A stretch of 64,000 bases of DNA from Rhodoplanes sp963724735 (GCA_963724735.1 CAVRVX010000013.1:62001-126000); one strand, 5' to 3'; positions 26,998-35,955 are shown, counted from the first letter of the stretch. Program-made: numbers and translations. Notes: generated by a model from the sequence alone, not told the origin.

Positions 26998-27189
26998 TCA
27001 GGTCAGACGTTCGCTGAGGAAATCATAAGAATGGAGGCCGCCGCGTTCGTCGTCGGGGACGGCCATCTGCTGGCAGCGCACCGCCGCGGCGACCGCCGCG
27101 ATCCCGATCTGACGATAGCCCACGCCCGCCGCGGAATAGTCCTTGGCGCTGTGCGTCGCAGCATTTGAGGAATTGCCAGACTTGGTCAT
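26998..27189 (-). CDS. Small hypothetical protein with IGIAAVAAAVR motif
   Basis: A 63-codon frame with a start ATG at 27189 (MTKSGNSSN). Its centre, GVGYRQIGIAAVAAAVRCQQ, resembles short uncharacterised rhizobial proteins that carry 'YRxIGIxAVAAA', from memory only. The C-terminus is Asp/Glu/Arg-rich. No signal peptide or membrane span is evident. It could also be a chance frame in GC-rich DNA; confidence is moderate. Confidence 0.4.
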   Translation of the reverse strand: MTKSGNSSNAATHSAKDYSAAGVGYRQIGIAAVAAAVRCQQMAVPDDERGGLHSYDFLSERLT

Positions 27190-27591
27190 TTCATCGCTCC
27201 ACTGGTTCTCCGCCCCGGGATCGTCTTGCTTGATCCAACCGGGCTTCCCGGGCCTCATGCAATTGCACCTCGGCGGAAATGAGTAGGAATGCGTCCGGGA
27301 ACGGGGCATTCCCTCGGTCCCACCGTGGCACGCACTAGACACGCGCGATCCTCAACGGGTCGTTAAGCTCTGCTGCCTAAGTTCTACACTTCGGCTCGCC
27401 CCCTGCTTAGCCTCGAGGCGGGTCCCCGCCCCATTTTGGACAAATTCACGCTGATTGCGACAATCGAGCAACAGTCAGTGCCCTTCGTGCCGCAAAATGA
27501 TGGATCACGCCTGGAACGACGCCGCTCTTTTCGATAAACCTAGGAGCGAGGCAACGCGTGCTTCGTTATGGGGGAAAGTGGGGGGCCAGTG
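27190..27591. other. Intergenic region without recognised gene
   Basis: About 400 bp between the small hypothetical gene and the L,D-transpeptidase. It is less GC-rich than its surroundings near 27350-27480. It should contain the transpeptidase promoter, but I cannot point to convincing -35/-10 elements, and I see no strong hairpin or known RNA motif. Confidence 0.5.
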
Positions 27592-28236
27592 ATGACTCCG
27601 AAGACGATGGTTGTTGTCCTAGGCCTTTTGCTCGGCGGCTGCGTGACAGCCGTCCAGCAGCCGGCGCCGGCGACCAATCTAAAGCCGCGCGACCGCGAAT
27701 ATCTGGCGAACGCCCCCTATGCCAACGTTGTGATTCCGCAGACTTTCCAGCGCCACATCGTCAACTATCATCGCCGCGAGGCGCCCGGCACGATCGTTGT
27801 CGACACCGACGCGCGCTACCTTTACTTCGTGCTGCCGAACCAGCAGGCGATCCGGTACGGCGTCGCGGTGGGCGAAGAGGCCCTCGCCTTCTCTGGCGTC
27901 GCCAAGGTGGGTCAGATGGCCGAGTGGCCGGGCTGGACTTCGACCGAAAGCATAAAGCGGCGCATCGGCAATCTGCCGAACCACGTCGACGGCGGACCGC
28001 TCAACCCGCTCGGCGCTCGCGCGCTCTATCTCCACGCCAACGGCCGAGATACGTTGTTCCGCATTCACGGGACGAACCAGCCCGAATGGATCGGCAAGGC
28101 GATCTCGTCCGGCTGTATCCGCATGGTCAATGAGGACGTGATCGACCTCTACAATCGGGCCAAGGTCGGAACGACGGTCGTGGTGCTCGCGCCCGGTTCC
28201 GGCGACATGTTCTCGCACTTCGCGGCCGGCAGCTGA
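27592..28236 (+). CDS. L,D-transpeptidase lipoprotein (YkuD domain)
   Basis: 214 residues. The signal sequence ends in a lipobox LLGGC (Cys17), so the protein is probably anchored by lipid. The YkuD domain spans about residues 65-205 with the catalytic His159 in FRIHGTNQP and the nucleophile Cys175 in ISSGCIRM. Such enzymes form 3-3 peptidoglycan cross-links or attach outer-membrane proteins to peptidoglycan, important in the rhizobia, which rely on 3-3 links. The start is the ATG at 27592; an ORF beginning at 27568 is only an extension. Confidence 0.93.
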   Translation: MTPKTMVVVLGLLLGGCVTAVQQPAPATNLKPRDREYLANAPYANVVIPQTFQRHIVNYHRREAPGTIVVDTDARYLYFVLPNQQAIRYGVAVGEEALAFSGVAKVGQMAEWPGWTSTESIKRRIGNLPNHVDGGPLNPLGARALYLHANGRDTLFRIHGTNQPEWIGKAISSGCIRMVNEDVIDLYNRAKVGTTVVVLAPGSGDMFSHFAAGS

Positions 28237-28373
28237 TTTTCTGCAGGATGGCCCGTCATCCGCAATGGTCGGGCTTTCGCATCATGACCGACGCGGGAAC
28301 AGGGCGTTGCCAGCGGGAGCGCACCGCTTTATCCCTGCCCGCATGAGTGTGTCCGCACGGCCGGAAATCTGAA

Positions 28374-29231
28374 ATGGCGCGACGTCGCTTTGCCGAAGAG
28401 CCGGTCGCGCGCCTGGCGGTCTGGGCGCGGTGGGTTGGCCTGTTCTCGCTCGCGGTGGTGCTGCTCGCCGTCATCATCGCGCGGTCGGGGATGCTCGATA
28501 TCATTCCCGCGCTGGTGACGTTCGCGGCTGGCCTGGCGCTGGCGGTCGCCGCGATCCTGATCGCGTTCGCAGCCTTCGCGGTGATCTGGCGGAGCGGGCT
28601 CGGCGGCCTCGGACAGGCCGTCACCGGGCTCCTCATCGGGCTCGCGCTCTGCGCCTATCCGGCCTTTCTCGTCATCAGGGCCTACAAGATGCCGGTCATC
28701 GCGGATGTGTCGACCGACCCGGTGGATCCGCCGCGCTTCGAGGCGATCACCCGGATCCGCACGCGGCAAGCCAATTCGGTCGCCTATGCCGGGCTCGCCA
28801 CCCCTGAGCTGGTGCGCGCGACCTATCCCGACGTTGAACCGCTCGACGTCGCCCTTCCGCCGAGCGGCGCCTACGCCGCGGTGCTGGCGGCGCTCGCCAA
28901 GCGCAAGGACAACGTGATCGCGCCCCTGTGGCGCGTGATCGACGAGCGCCCGCCGATCGCCGGAACCCGCGACGGCTATATCGAGGCGATCGCCTACACC
29001 CCGATCATGGGCTTCCGCGACGACGTCGTGATCCGCGTGCGCCCCACGCGCGGGGGATCGCGCATCGATGTCCGCTCCGCCTCGCGCTATGGGCGCTGGG
29101 ATTTCGGAGTGAACGCCAAGCGGGTGCAGCGCTTGCTCGAGGACATCAACGAGGTCTCGGATACGGTCAAGCCGGAGCGGCCGGCTCCCCCGAAAGCCCC
29201 GCCGAAGAAGGGCGATCAGCGCAAACGATAG
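28374..29231 (+). CDS. DUF1499 domain membrane protein
   Basis: 285 residues. Three hydrophobic segments occupy about residues 18-105, then a soluble DUF1499 domain: DPPRFEAITRIRTRQANSVA, VIDERPPIAGTRDGYIEAIA, FRDDVVIRVRPTRGGSRIDV, SASRYGRWDFGVNAKRV. The family is widespread and of unknown function. The start is the ATG at 28374, just before the first basic/hydrophobic stretch. It overlaps the 3' end of the convergent MBL-fold gene by 16 bp. Confidence 0.85.
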   Translation: MARRRFAEEPVARLAVWARWVGLFSLAVVLLAVIIARSGMLDIIPALVTFAAGLALAVAAILIAFAAFAVIWRSGLGGLGQAVTGLLIGLALCAYPAFLVIRAYKMPVIADVSTDPVDPPRFEAITRIRTRQANSVAYAGLATPELVRATYPDVEPLDVALPPSGAYAAVLAALAKRKDNVIAPLWRVIDERPPIAGTRDGYIEAIAYTPIMGFRDDVVIRVRPTRGGSRIDVRSASRYGRWDFGVNAKRVQRLLEDINEVSDTVKPERPAPPKAPPKKGDQRKR

Positions 29232-30127
29232 CGGGAGCCGATGGCCGGGGGACCGTCCGTCGCCACGAGCCCACGCGCGACCAGATCCTCCAGATGAGCG
29301 AGCACGGACAGGCCGGCGGCGCCCGAGAGCCGTGGATCGATCCCGATATAGATGGCCCGCACGAGCTCCGGAATGTCGGCCTCCCCGCCGCGCAGCGTTG
29401 CGAGGATCGCCGCCTCGCGGGCGTGCCGGTGGGCGATATATTGCCGGACGAAGCCTGGGGCTTCGCGGACCGCCCCGCCATGGCCCGGCAGATAGACCTG
29501 CTCGTCGCGCCGCAGCAGCTTGTCGAGCGAGGCCATGTAATCGGCCATCGCGCCGTCGGGCGGAGCGATGATCGACGTGTTCCACGCCATCACGTGATCG
29601 CCGGAGAACAAAAGACCGGTTTCCCGCAGGGCGAAGGCCATGTGGTTCGCGGTATGCCCAGGGGTCGCGACCGCCTCGATCGCAAAGCCCTTGCCCCCGA
29701 TGACCTCGCCGTCGGCGAGCGCATGGTCGGGAACAAAATCGTGGTCGGCGCTTGCTTCGAGCCGGTCCGCTTCGCCGATATGCAGCGGGCGCGCGGCGCG
29801 GTGCGGCCCCTCCGCGAACGTCATCGCCCCGGTCGCCGCCTTGACCTGCGCCGCGCCCGGCGAATGATCGACATGGGTATGGGTGACGAAAATATGCGTC
29901 ACGCTTTCGTTGCGGACGGCATCGAGCAGCGCCGCAATGTGCTGCGGATCGTCCGGCCCTGGATCGATGATTGCGACCTCGCCGCGGCCGATGATGTAAC
30001 TGACCGTGCCCTTGAAGGTGAACGGACTTGGATTATCGCACAGGAGCCGGCGCACGCCGGGCGCAACCTCCTCCACGCGGCCGGGCGCGAGGTCGAAGCT
30101 CCTGTCGAAGGCGATGTCGTCGGTCAT
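29216..30127 (-). CDS. MBL-fold metallo-hydrolase
   Basis: 303 residues, cytosolic. The beta-lactamase-like fold has the metal-binding HTHVDHSPGA (HxHxDH) motif, a further His in TPGHTANHM, Asp in FSGDHVMAW and His in LPGHGGAV. The C-terminal segment, from about residue 225, is a short helical domain (RHAREAAILATL, LSVLAHLEDLVARGLV) as in LACTB2-like hydrolases. It is probably a thioesterase or nuclease-like enzyme; the substrate is not predictable. The start is the ATG at 30127; the upstream continuation of the open frame is antisense to prfB. Confidence 0.9.
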   Translation of the reverse strand: MTDDIAFDRSFDLAPGRVEEVAPGVRRLLCDNPSPFTFKGTVSYIIGRGEVAIIDPGPDDPQHIAALLDAVRNESVTHIFVTHTHVDHSPGAAQVKAATGAMTFAEGPHRAARPLHIGEADRLEASADHDFVPDHALADGEVIGGKGFAIEAVATPGHTANHMAFALRETGLLFSGDHVMAWNTSIIAPPDGAMADYMASLDKLLRRDEQVYLPGHGGAVREAPGFVRQYIAHRHAREAAILATLRGGEADIPELVRAIYIGIDPRLSGAAGLSVLAHLEDLVARGLVATDGPPAIGSRYRLR

Positions 30128-30286
30128 GCGCCTAACTTTGCGTTCGAGTGAGACCCCCTTGTCGTGCGGTCGGACGAGCAAGCGGGTTCGCCATGGTTGC
30201 ACCTTGCGCCCAATGTCGCTACATGCCGCGAGAACAGGCATTGGGATGTAGTGGCCCCTCTCGCCGCGGCCAATCAGGAACACGGC

Positions 30287-31418
30287 ATGCGCGCGGAAAC
30301 GCAAGCGATCGTCGAGGACATCAAGCAGTCGGTCGGGCTGCTGAGGAGGCATCTTTGATGTCGACAAGGCCCGCGCCCGGCTCGCCGAGCTGAACAAACT
30401 CACCGAGGACATTGCGTTCTGGGACGATCCCCAGTGCGCCCAGAAGGTGATGCAGGAGCGCATCGCGCTCGAGGACAGCCTGTCCGCGATCGGCCGCATC
30501 GAGCAGGAACTGGACGACCAGGTCACGATGATCGAGCTGGGCGAGGCCGAGAACGACCAGGGCGTGATCGCGGAAGCCGAGACCGCGCTGCGCAAGCTCA
30601 AGGGCGAGGTCGAGCGCCGCCAGCTCGAAGCGCTGCTTTCCGGCGAGGCCGACGCCAACGACACCTATGTCGAGGTGCATGCGGGGGCCGGCGGCACCGA
30701 GAGCCAGGACTGGGCCAATATGCTGCTGCGCATGTATGCGCGCTGGGCCGAGCAGCACGGCTACAAGGTCGACTGGCTGGAAGAGACCGAAGGCGAAGAG
30801 GCCGGCATCAAATCGGCGACCGTGCAGATCAAAGGCCGCAACGCCTATGGCTGGCTCAAGACCGAGAACGGCGTGCATCGCCTGGTGCGCATTTCACCGT
30901 TCGACGCCAATGCCCGCCGCCACACGTCGTTTGCGAGCGTCAATGTCTACCCCGTGGTGGACGACCGCATCGTCGTCGACATCAAGGAATCCGACGTGCG
31001 CACGGACACGATGCGCTCGGGCGGCGCCGGCGGCCAGCACGTCAACAAGACCGAGTTGGCGATCCGCCTCACCCACATCCCGACCAATATCGCGGTGGTG
31101 TGCCAGAACGACCGCTCCCAGCATCGCAACCGGGCGCAAGCCTGGCAGATGCTGCGCGCCCGCCTCTACGAGCGCGAGCTGAAGCTGCGCGAGGAGAAGG
31201 CCGCCGCCGAGAACGCCGCCAAGACCGATATCGGCTGGGGCCACCAGATCAGGTCCTATGTGCTGCAGCCCTATCAGATGGTGAAGGACCTGCGCACCGG
31301 CGTCTCCACCTCCAATACCGGCGCGGTGCTCGACGGCGACCTCGACCAGTTCATGGAGGCGGCGCTCGCCCAGAAGGCGTTCGGCACCGGCCCGGCCAGC
31401 GTCGAGGACGTGGAGTGA
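30287..31418 (+). CDS. prfB: Peptide chain release factor 2 with programmed +1 frameshift
   Basis: RF2 recognises UGA and UAA stop codons and triggers peptide release. The reading frame starts at the ATG at 30287 (MRAETQAIVEDIKQSVG...), meets TGA at 30356-30358 after 23 codons, and continues in the +1 frame from GAT at 30357 to 31418, giving about 376 residues, normal for RF2. Domain markers: the anticodon-like SPF in VRISPFDANARRH and the catalytic GGQ in GGAGGQHVNKTE. Calling only the second frame from an internal ATG would lose the N-terminus. It is followed by a pair of inverted palindromic repeats and then the mutM gene. Confidence 0.95.
30344..30358 (+). promoter_or_regulatory. prfB autoregulatory +1 frameshift signal
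   Basis: AGGAGG (30344-30349), a three-base spacer (CAT), the slippery CTT codon and an in-frame TGA. This is the same spacing as in E. coli prfB: an internal Shine-Dalgarno, then CTT TGA. When RF2 is scarce the ribosome pauses at TGA and slips by +1; the internal SD element pushes the slip. The base after TGA here is T, not the C seen in E. coli. Confidence 0.93.
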
Positions 31419-31431
31419 GAGCTATCTGCTT

Positions 31432-31580
31432 TACCTCTCCCCGGCGGGGAGAGGTCGGCGAGCAATCGAGTGCAACGAGATGCGAGCCGGGTGAGGGACA
31501 TCGACTGGCTTCGTAGCCCCCTCACCCGGATTCCTTGCTGCGCTCGGAATCCGACCTCTCCCCACAGGGGAGAGGTGTAG
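31432..31580. repeat. Inverted pair of rhizobial-type palindromic repeats, copy A
   Basis: Unit 1 (about 31432-31499) has the hairpin CCTCTCCCCGGCGGGGAGAGG followed by a GAGCCGGGTGAGGG tail. Unit 2 (about 31517-31578) is the same element reversed: CCCTCACCCGG, then CCTCTCCCCACAGGGGAGAGG. The pair lies between prfB and mutM and can fold into a large structure. Similar intergenic elements are abundant in Bradyrhizobium and relatives. Confidence 0.85.
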
Positions 31581-31683
31581 ATCAAGCTTCCCCGGACAGC
31601 CCTGCCCCCAGTGGGCGGAGGCAATTGTGCGTGTATGCCCCACCCAGAAGAGTGCGGCGTACCGCACTCGGTGGCTGAGCCCG

Positions 31684-32569
31684 TCATCGCTGACACGTCG
31701 GACAAAAAAAGGTCGAGCGCCCGCCTTGAACGATGCGCTTGACGACGCCCCCGCAACCCGGCGTGACGCAAGGCTTGCCCTCCCGATCGTAAACGCGGAA
31801 ACGGTGCTGGAAGTCGCCCAATTCGCCATCGGTGCGCGCGTAATTGCGTAGCGACGAGCCCCCCGCCGCGATTGCGTCCTTGAGCACCGCTTTGATCGCC
31901 GCAACCAGCTTAACCGCGCGATCGTTGGGCGCGCCGGATTTGGTCGCGAGGCTCCCCACCGCGCGCTTCGGCGACAGGCGCGCGCGATGCAACGCCTCGC
32001 ACACATAGATGTTGCCGAGCCCGGCCACCACGGTCTGGTCGGACAGGGCCGCCTTCAGGCTCGTCGCCTTGCCGGCGCAGGCGCGCGCGAGGGCGGTCGG
32101 CATCGAACCCGCGGTCGAGCGGCTCGGGACCAACCTTCTTCATCAACGGATGGCCGGCCAGCTCGCCGGCGGGGACGAGCAGCATCAGCCCGAAGCGGCG
32201 CGGATCGTTGAACGTGATGCGCGTCCCCGAGGACATGTGGAACACGACATGGTCGTGCGCGCGCGCCTCCGACCGCGGGTAGTGGAACGCGCCGGGCGTC
32301 CCCTCCCCTCCCTCTTCGCGGCCCACGCGGAACGAGCCCGACATGCCGAGATGCATCACCAGCACATCGCCGGAAGACAACTCGGCCAGCAAATATTTGG
32401 CGCGTCGCCGGAGCGCGGCGACGGTCTTGCCTTCCAGCCGTCCGGCGAAATCGTTCGGCAGCGGCCGCCGCAAGTCGGGACGATGCGCTTCGACCTTGAC
32501 GAAACGCGCACCTTCCATGGCGGGCGCGAGGCCGCGGCGAACCGTTTCGACTTCCGGCAGTTCGGGCAT
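31684..32569 (-). pseudogene. mutM: Formamidopyrimidine-DNA glycosylase MutM, one-base frameshift
   Basis: Base-excision enzyme for 8-oxoguanine and related lesions. The N-terminal part reads from 32569 (PELPEVETVRRGL with catalytic Pro2/Glu3, then LEGKTVAALRRRAKYLL, MHLGMSGSF, NDPRRFG) to FDAD at about 32100. The rest (LARACAGKATSLKAAL, VAGLGNIYVCEALHRARLSP, zinc finger CVTPGCGG and FFCPTCQR) continues in another frame to 31684. The span is 3n+1 bases. Removing one G/C around 32091-32098 restores a normal protein of about 294 residues. All catalytic and zinc residues are otherwise present, so a sequencing error is as likely as a real mutation. Confidence 0.9.
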
Positions 32570-32572
32570 CCA

Positions 32573-32720
32573 CTCAACCCTCTCCCCCTGCGGGAGAGGG
32601 TGGTTCCGAGCGGAGCGAGGGACCGGGTGAGGGGTCTGTTCGTGCGACGCGAAAAGAACCCCTCACCCGGCTTCGCGCTTTGCGCTCAGCCACCCTCTCC
32701 CACAAGGGGAGAGGGGTTTT
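32573..32720. repeat. Inverted pair of palindromic repeats, copy B
   Basis: Between mutM and ubiE (divergent starts). Unit 1 (about 32575-32636): CCCTCTCCCCCTGCGGGAGAGGG, then GGGTGAGGGG. Unit 2 (about 32661-32718) is inverted: CCCCTCACCCGG, then CCCTCTCCCACAAGGGGAGAGGG. It occupies most of the 260 bp that must also carry both promoters. Confidence 0.85.
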
Positions 32721-32832
32721 AACGCGCAACGATCGAAGGAACCAGCGCTCGATCGTAACCACGTCCGGCGGCCTTTGTGGAATCGTCGGGCGAGCCGCGC
32801 TATGGTCGCCGCGGCTTTTAGGACGACGCACG

Positions 32833-33589
32833 ATGACTAACGGCGACACGCATTTCGGCTTCCGCACGGTGCCCCTCGACGAGAAGCAGGCGCTGGTCGA
32901 TGACGTCTTCCACTCCGTCGCCCGCCGCTACGACCTCATGAACGACCTGATGTCGGGGGGTCTGCACCGCGCCTGGAAAGACATACTCGTTACCAGGGTC
33001 AACCCGCCCAAGAGCGACCGCCCCTTCGCGCTGTTGGATGTCGCGGGCGGAACCGGCGACATCGCCTTCCGCGTGGTCAGAGCGGGCGGAGGAGGCGTGC
33101 ACGCCACCGTGTGCGACATCAACCCCGACATGTTGGCGGTCGGTCGCGAACGGGCCATCGACCGCGATCTCGACGAGTGGGTGACTTTCATCGAAGGCAA
33201 CGCCGAAGCCTTGCCCTTCCCGGCGAAAAGCTTCGACGCCTGCACGTTCGCCTTCGGCATCCGCAACGTGCCGCGCATCGAAGCCGCCCTTGCCGAGGCC
33301 TACCGCGTGCTCAAGCCCGGCGGTCATTACCTCTGCCTCGAGTTCTCCAGTGTCGATGTTCCCTGGTTCGACACGCTGTACGATTTGTATTCGTTCAACG
33401 TCATTCCCGCGCTCGGCCAGGTGGTGGCGGGCGACGGCGAAGCCTATCGTTATCTCGTCGAGTTCGATCCGCAAATTTCCCAAGCCGCAGGCGTTTGCCG
33501 GCATGCTGCGCGCAGCGGGGTTTCGCCGCGTCGACGTGAAGATCTTGTCGGGCGGCATCGTCGCGCTCCACTCGGGCTGGCGGCTGTAG
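32833..33589 (+). pseudogene. ubiE: Ubiquinone/menaquinone methyltransferase UbiE, one-base frameshift
   Basis: SAM-dependent C-methyltransferase of ubiquinone synthesis. It is intact from the ATG at 32833 through FHSVARRYDLMNDLMSGGLH, the SAM-binding LLDVAGGTGDIAFR, FAFGIRNVPRIEAAL and FSVIP-like FNVIPALGQVVAGDGEAYRY. At about 33463 the frame breaks. Deleting one T of the TT at 33463-33464 restores ESIRKFPKPQAFAGML and the canonical C-terminus SGGIVALHSGWRL, ending at 33589. The span is 3n+1 bases. The restored protein is about 251 residues. It is the first gene before ubiB; as written the frame runs 74 bp past the true end. Confidence 0.9.
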
Positions 33590-33592
33590 AAA

Positions 33593-33757
33593 CCACCCTC
33601 TCCCCTTGCGGGAGAGGGTGGCGAGCACCAAGCGTAGCACGGAGCGAGCCGGGTGAGGGGTAGACCCGGCAAGCAGGACGAGGCAATTACCCCTCACCCG
33701 GTCCTCGCAGGCTTATGCCTGCTTCGGACCGCCCTCTCCCGCAGGGGGCGAGGGCAA
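33593..33757. repeat. Inverted pair of palindromic repeats, copy C
   Basis: Between ubiE and ubiB. Unit 1 (about 33596-33661): CCCTCTCCCCTTGCGGGAGAGGG, then GAGCCGGGTGAGGGG. Unit 2 (about 33689-33757) is inverted: CCCCTCACCCGG, then CCCTCTCCCGCAGGGGGCGAGGG. It lies inside a probable operon, so the transcript should fold here. Confidence 0.85.
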
Positions 33758-33775
33758 GGATTGTGCCCGCGCTCA

Positions 33776-35347
33776 GTGATCCCGCCGCTTTCCCATCTCA
33801 CCCGCCTCGCCCGCGCCGGCTTCGTGTTCGCGCGCGAAGGCGTGTTCGGCCTCGTCGATCCGACGCCGCTTCCGGCGGCCGCACGCGCGGGCCTGCGGCT
33901 CGCCCGCCTGTTGGAACGTCCGACCTCGGCCTCGAGCGCGATCCGCCTGTCGGCCGCTTTGACCGCACTTGGTCCGAGCTATGTCAAGCTTGGCCAGTTT
34001 CTCGCCACCCGCCCCGACGTGGTCGGCCCCGCGATCGCGGCCGATCTCGAAAGCCTGCAGGACAAGATGGCCCCCTTTCCGCAGGCCGAAGCGGAAGTGG
34101 CGGTGGAGGAAGCGCTCGGCGCGCCGATCGCGTCCGTTTTTGCCGTGTTCGGACCGCCGGTCGCCGCCGCCTCGATCGCCCAGGTGCACCGGGCCGAGAT
34201 CGATACGCCGAGCGGTCGCCGTAGCGTCGCCGTGAAGGTGCTGCGGCCCGGAGTGGAGCAAGGCCTCAAGGTCGATCTCGACGCCTTCCGCTTCGCCGCG
34301 GGCCTCGCCGAGCGCGCCTCCGCCGAAGCGAGACGGCTGCGGCTGACCGAGGTCATCGCCACCCTCGCGCGCTCGGTGGCGATCGAACTCGATATGCGGC
34401 TCGAAGCCGCGGCCGCCTCCGAGATCGCGGAGAACACCAAAGACGACCCCGATTTCCGCGTGCCGGCGATCGACTGGGACAGGACCGCCCGCAACGTGCT
34501 CACGCTCGAATGGATCGACGGAACGCCGCTGTCCGATCGGGCGGCGCTGGTCGCACGCGGGCTCGACCTGCCGGATCTCGGCCGCGCGGTGATCCAGAGT
34601 TTCCTGCGCCACGCCATGCGCGACGGATTCTTCCACGCCGACATGCATCCCGGCAATTTGTTCGTCGACAAGGACGGGCGCCTCGTCGCCGTCGATTTCG
34701 GGATCATGGGCCGGCTTGGCGCGAAAGAGCGCCGCTTCCTCGCCGAAATTCTCTACGGGTTCATCCAGCGCGACTATCGGCGAACGGCGGAGGTCCATTT
34801 CGAGGCGGGCTACGTGCCGTCGCACCACTCGGTCGAGAGCTTCATGCAGGCGATCCGCGCCATCGGCGAGCCCATCCACAATCGCCGCGCGGAAGAGATC
34901 TCGATGGCGAAGCTCCTGACCTTGCTGTTCGAGGTCACCGCCCTGTTCGACATGCGCACGCGGCCGGAACTCCTGCTCCTGCAGAAGACCATGGTGGTGA
35001 CGGAGGGCGTCGCGCGCATGCTCGACCCTAAGCTCGACATCTGGACCACCTCTGAGCCCGTAGTGCGCGAGTGGCTCACCCGCAATCTCGGCCCCGCCGG
35101 TCTGCTCGAAGATGCGGCGGAAGGCGCAGGCGAACTCGGTCGTTTTCTTGCGACCGTGCCGTCCCTGCTCGCGCGCGCCCGACAGCTCGCCGAAAAGATC
35201 GAGCATGCGACGGGCGAAGGGCTGACGCTCGCCGCCGACACGGTCGAGGCCATCGGGGAAGCGCACGCGCGCCGCAATCGCGGAACCACGATCGCGCTGT
35301 GGGCGATCGCCGTCGTGCTCTTGGCGGCGTTGCTGTTTTTCAAATGA
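33776..35347 (+). CDS. ubiB: UbiB, ABC1-family atypical kinase of ubiquinone synthesis
   Basis: A 523-residue membrane-associated protein needed for ubiquinone production, an atypical kinase/ATPase. Key features: the KxGQ motif in YVKLGQFLATRPDVVGP, the Ala-rich nucleotide loop VAAASIAQVHRAEI (AAAS), the Lys in VAVKVLRPGVEQ, the catalytic HADMHPGNLF and metal DFG in VAVDFGIMG. The C-terminal hydrophobic anchor is ALWAIAVVLLAALLFFK. A GTG start at 33776 fits the family N-terminus (IPPLSHLTRLARAGFVFAREG); the preceding repeat sequence is not coding. Confidence 0.92.
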   Translation: MIPPLSHLTRLARAGFVFAREGVFGLVDPTPLPAAARAGLRLARLLERPTSASSAIRLSAALTALGPSYVKLGQFLATRPDVVGPAIAADLESLQDKMAPFPQAEAEVAVEEALGAPIASVFAVFGPPVAAASIAQVHRAEIDTPSGRRSVAVKVLRPGVEQGLKVDLDAFRFAAGLAERASAEARRLRLTEVIATLARSVAIELDMRLEAAAASEIAENTKDDPDFRVPAIDWDRTARNVLTLEWIDGTPLSDRAALVARGLDLPDLGRAVIQSFLRHAMRDGFFHADMHPGNLFVDKDGRLVAVDFGIMGRLGAKERRFLAEILYGFIQRDYRRTAEVHFEAGYVPSHHSVESFMQAIRAIGEPIHNRRAEEISMAKLLTLLFEVTALFDMRTRPELLLLQKTMVVTEGVARMLDPKLDIWTTSEPVVREWLTRNLGPAGLLEDAAEGAGELGRFLATVPSLLARARQLAEKIEHATGEGLTLAADTVEAIGEAHARRNRGTTIALWAIAVVLLAALLFFK

Positions 35348-35403
35348 TCATCTGGTGTAATGTAGGGTTGCGTAACCAAGAAATGACAGTCGGAGTGGCT
35401 CGG

Positions 35404-35637
35404 ATGATTGCGAAGAGAAAGAGCGCCCTCGAAGGCTATTTCAAAATCCGCAATCTTGATCCCATCGTGAAAGAAAAGCTTCGCGTGCGCGCGAAACAGA
35501 ATGGAAGGTCTTTGTCGAGGGAGGCGTTGCTTATCTTGAAAAAGGGTGTCGGAATTGAAGATGAGCCGACACCAGCGCGTGACAGGTTAAGATCAGACCC
35601 AACGCACAAAAGGAAAGTCAATCGACATGCCGAGTAG
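35404..35637 (+). CDS. FitA-like ribbon-helix-helix antitoxin
   Basis: 77 residues with the RHH core YFKIRNLDPIVKEKLRVRAK, then NGRSLSREALLIL, the layout of FitA/VapB-type antitoxins that bind DNA as dimers. The C-terminal tail is charged (GIEDEPTPARDRLRS). In-frame ATGs at 35344 (overlapping the ubiB stop), 35383 and 35404 are possible; 35404 has GGAG eight bases ahead. Codon use and G+C content are lower than in the flanking ubiB and coaBC, a sign of transfer. The expected PIN toxin gene does not follow; an Mrr-like gene does. A short PIN-like C-terminal string lies at about 37864-37911. Confidence 0.7.
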   Translation: MIAKRKSALEGYFKIRNLDPIVKEKLRVRAKQNGRSLSREALLILKKGVGIEDEPTPARDRLRSDPTHKRKVNRHAE

Positions 35638-35646
35638 GAGAGCCAA

Positions 35647-35955
35647 ATGGCCTTCTGGGTAGTGCGTGCAGGGAAGTTAGGTGAACAAGAGCAATTTGCT
35701 CTAGAACACAACTGCGTTGTTGTTGGCTGGGATGATGTTCCTGACTTGGCACAATTCAGCACACGGCCCGAGTTGAGGCAAGCACTCGCTCACATTTATC
35801 GTGACCTGTCAGAAGCTAAGTTGTCTGTATGGACAGGCCAATTGTGGTCATTCAGTCATGAGATCAAGGATGGTGACTTGATCGCACTCCCCCGGAAACA
35901 CACTGGGACAATCGCAATCGGGAAAATTTCGGGGAAATATACATGTGGGCCATCT
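35647..35955 (+). pseudogene. Mrr-like restriction protein, 5' fragment (interrupted by IS elements)
   Basis: The N-terminal domain of an Mrr-type restriction system protein: MAFWVVRAGKLGEQEQFALE, then VVVGWDDVPDLAQF, VWTGQLWSFSHEIKDGDLIA, HTGTIAIGKISGKY. Similarity ends around 35955, where IS5 sequence starts; the frame runs on to 35997. The matching C-terminal end of the same family lies at 37919-38062, on the far side of two IS remnants. The central catalytic nuclease domain is lost. AT-richer than the flanking housekeeping genes. Confidence 0.75.

Noticed and set aside
31432..33757. Repeated palindromes considered as a CRISPR array
   Set aside because: Units are few, in inverted pairs, separated by whole genes and differ in loops; they match intergenic palindromic elements instead.
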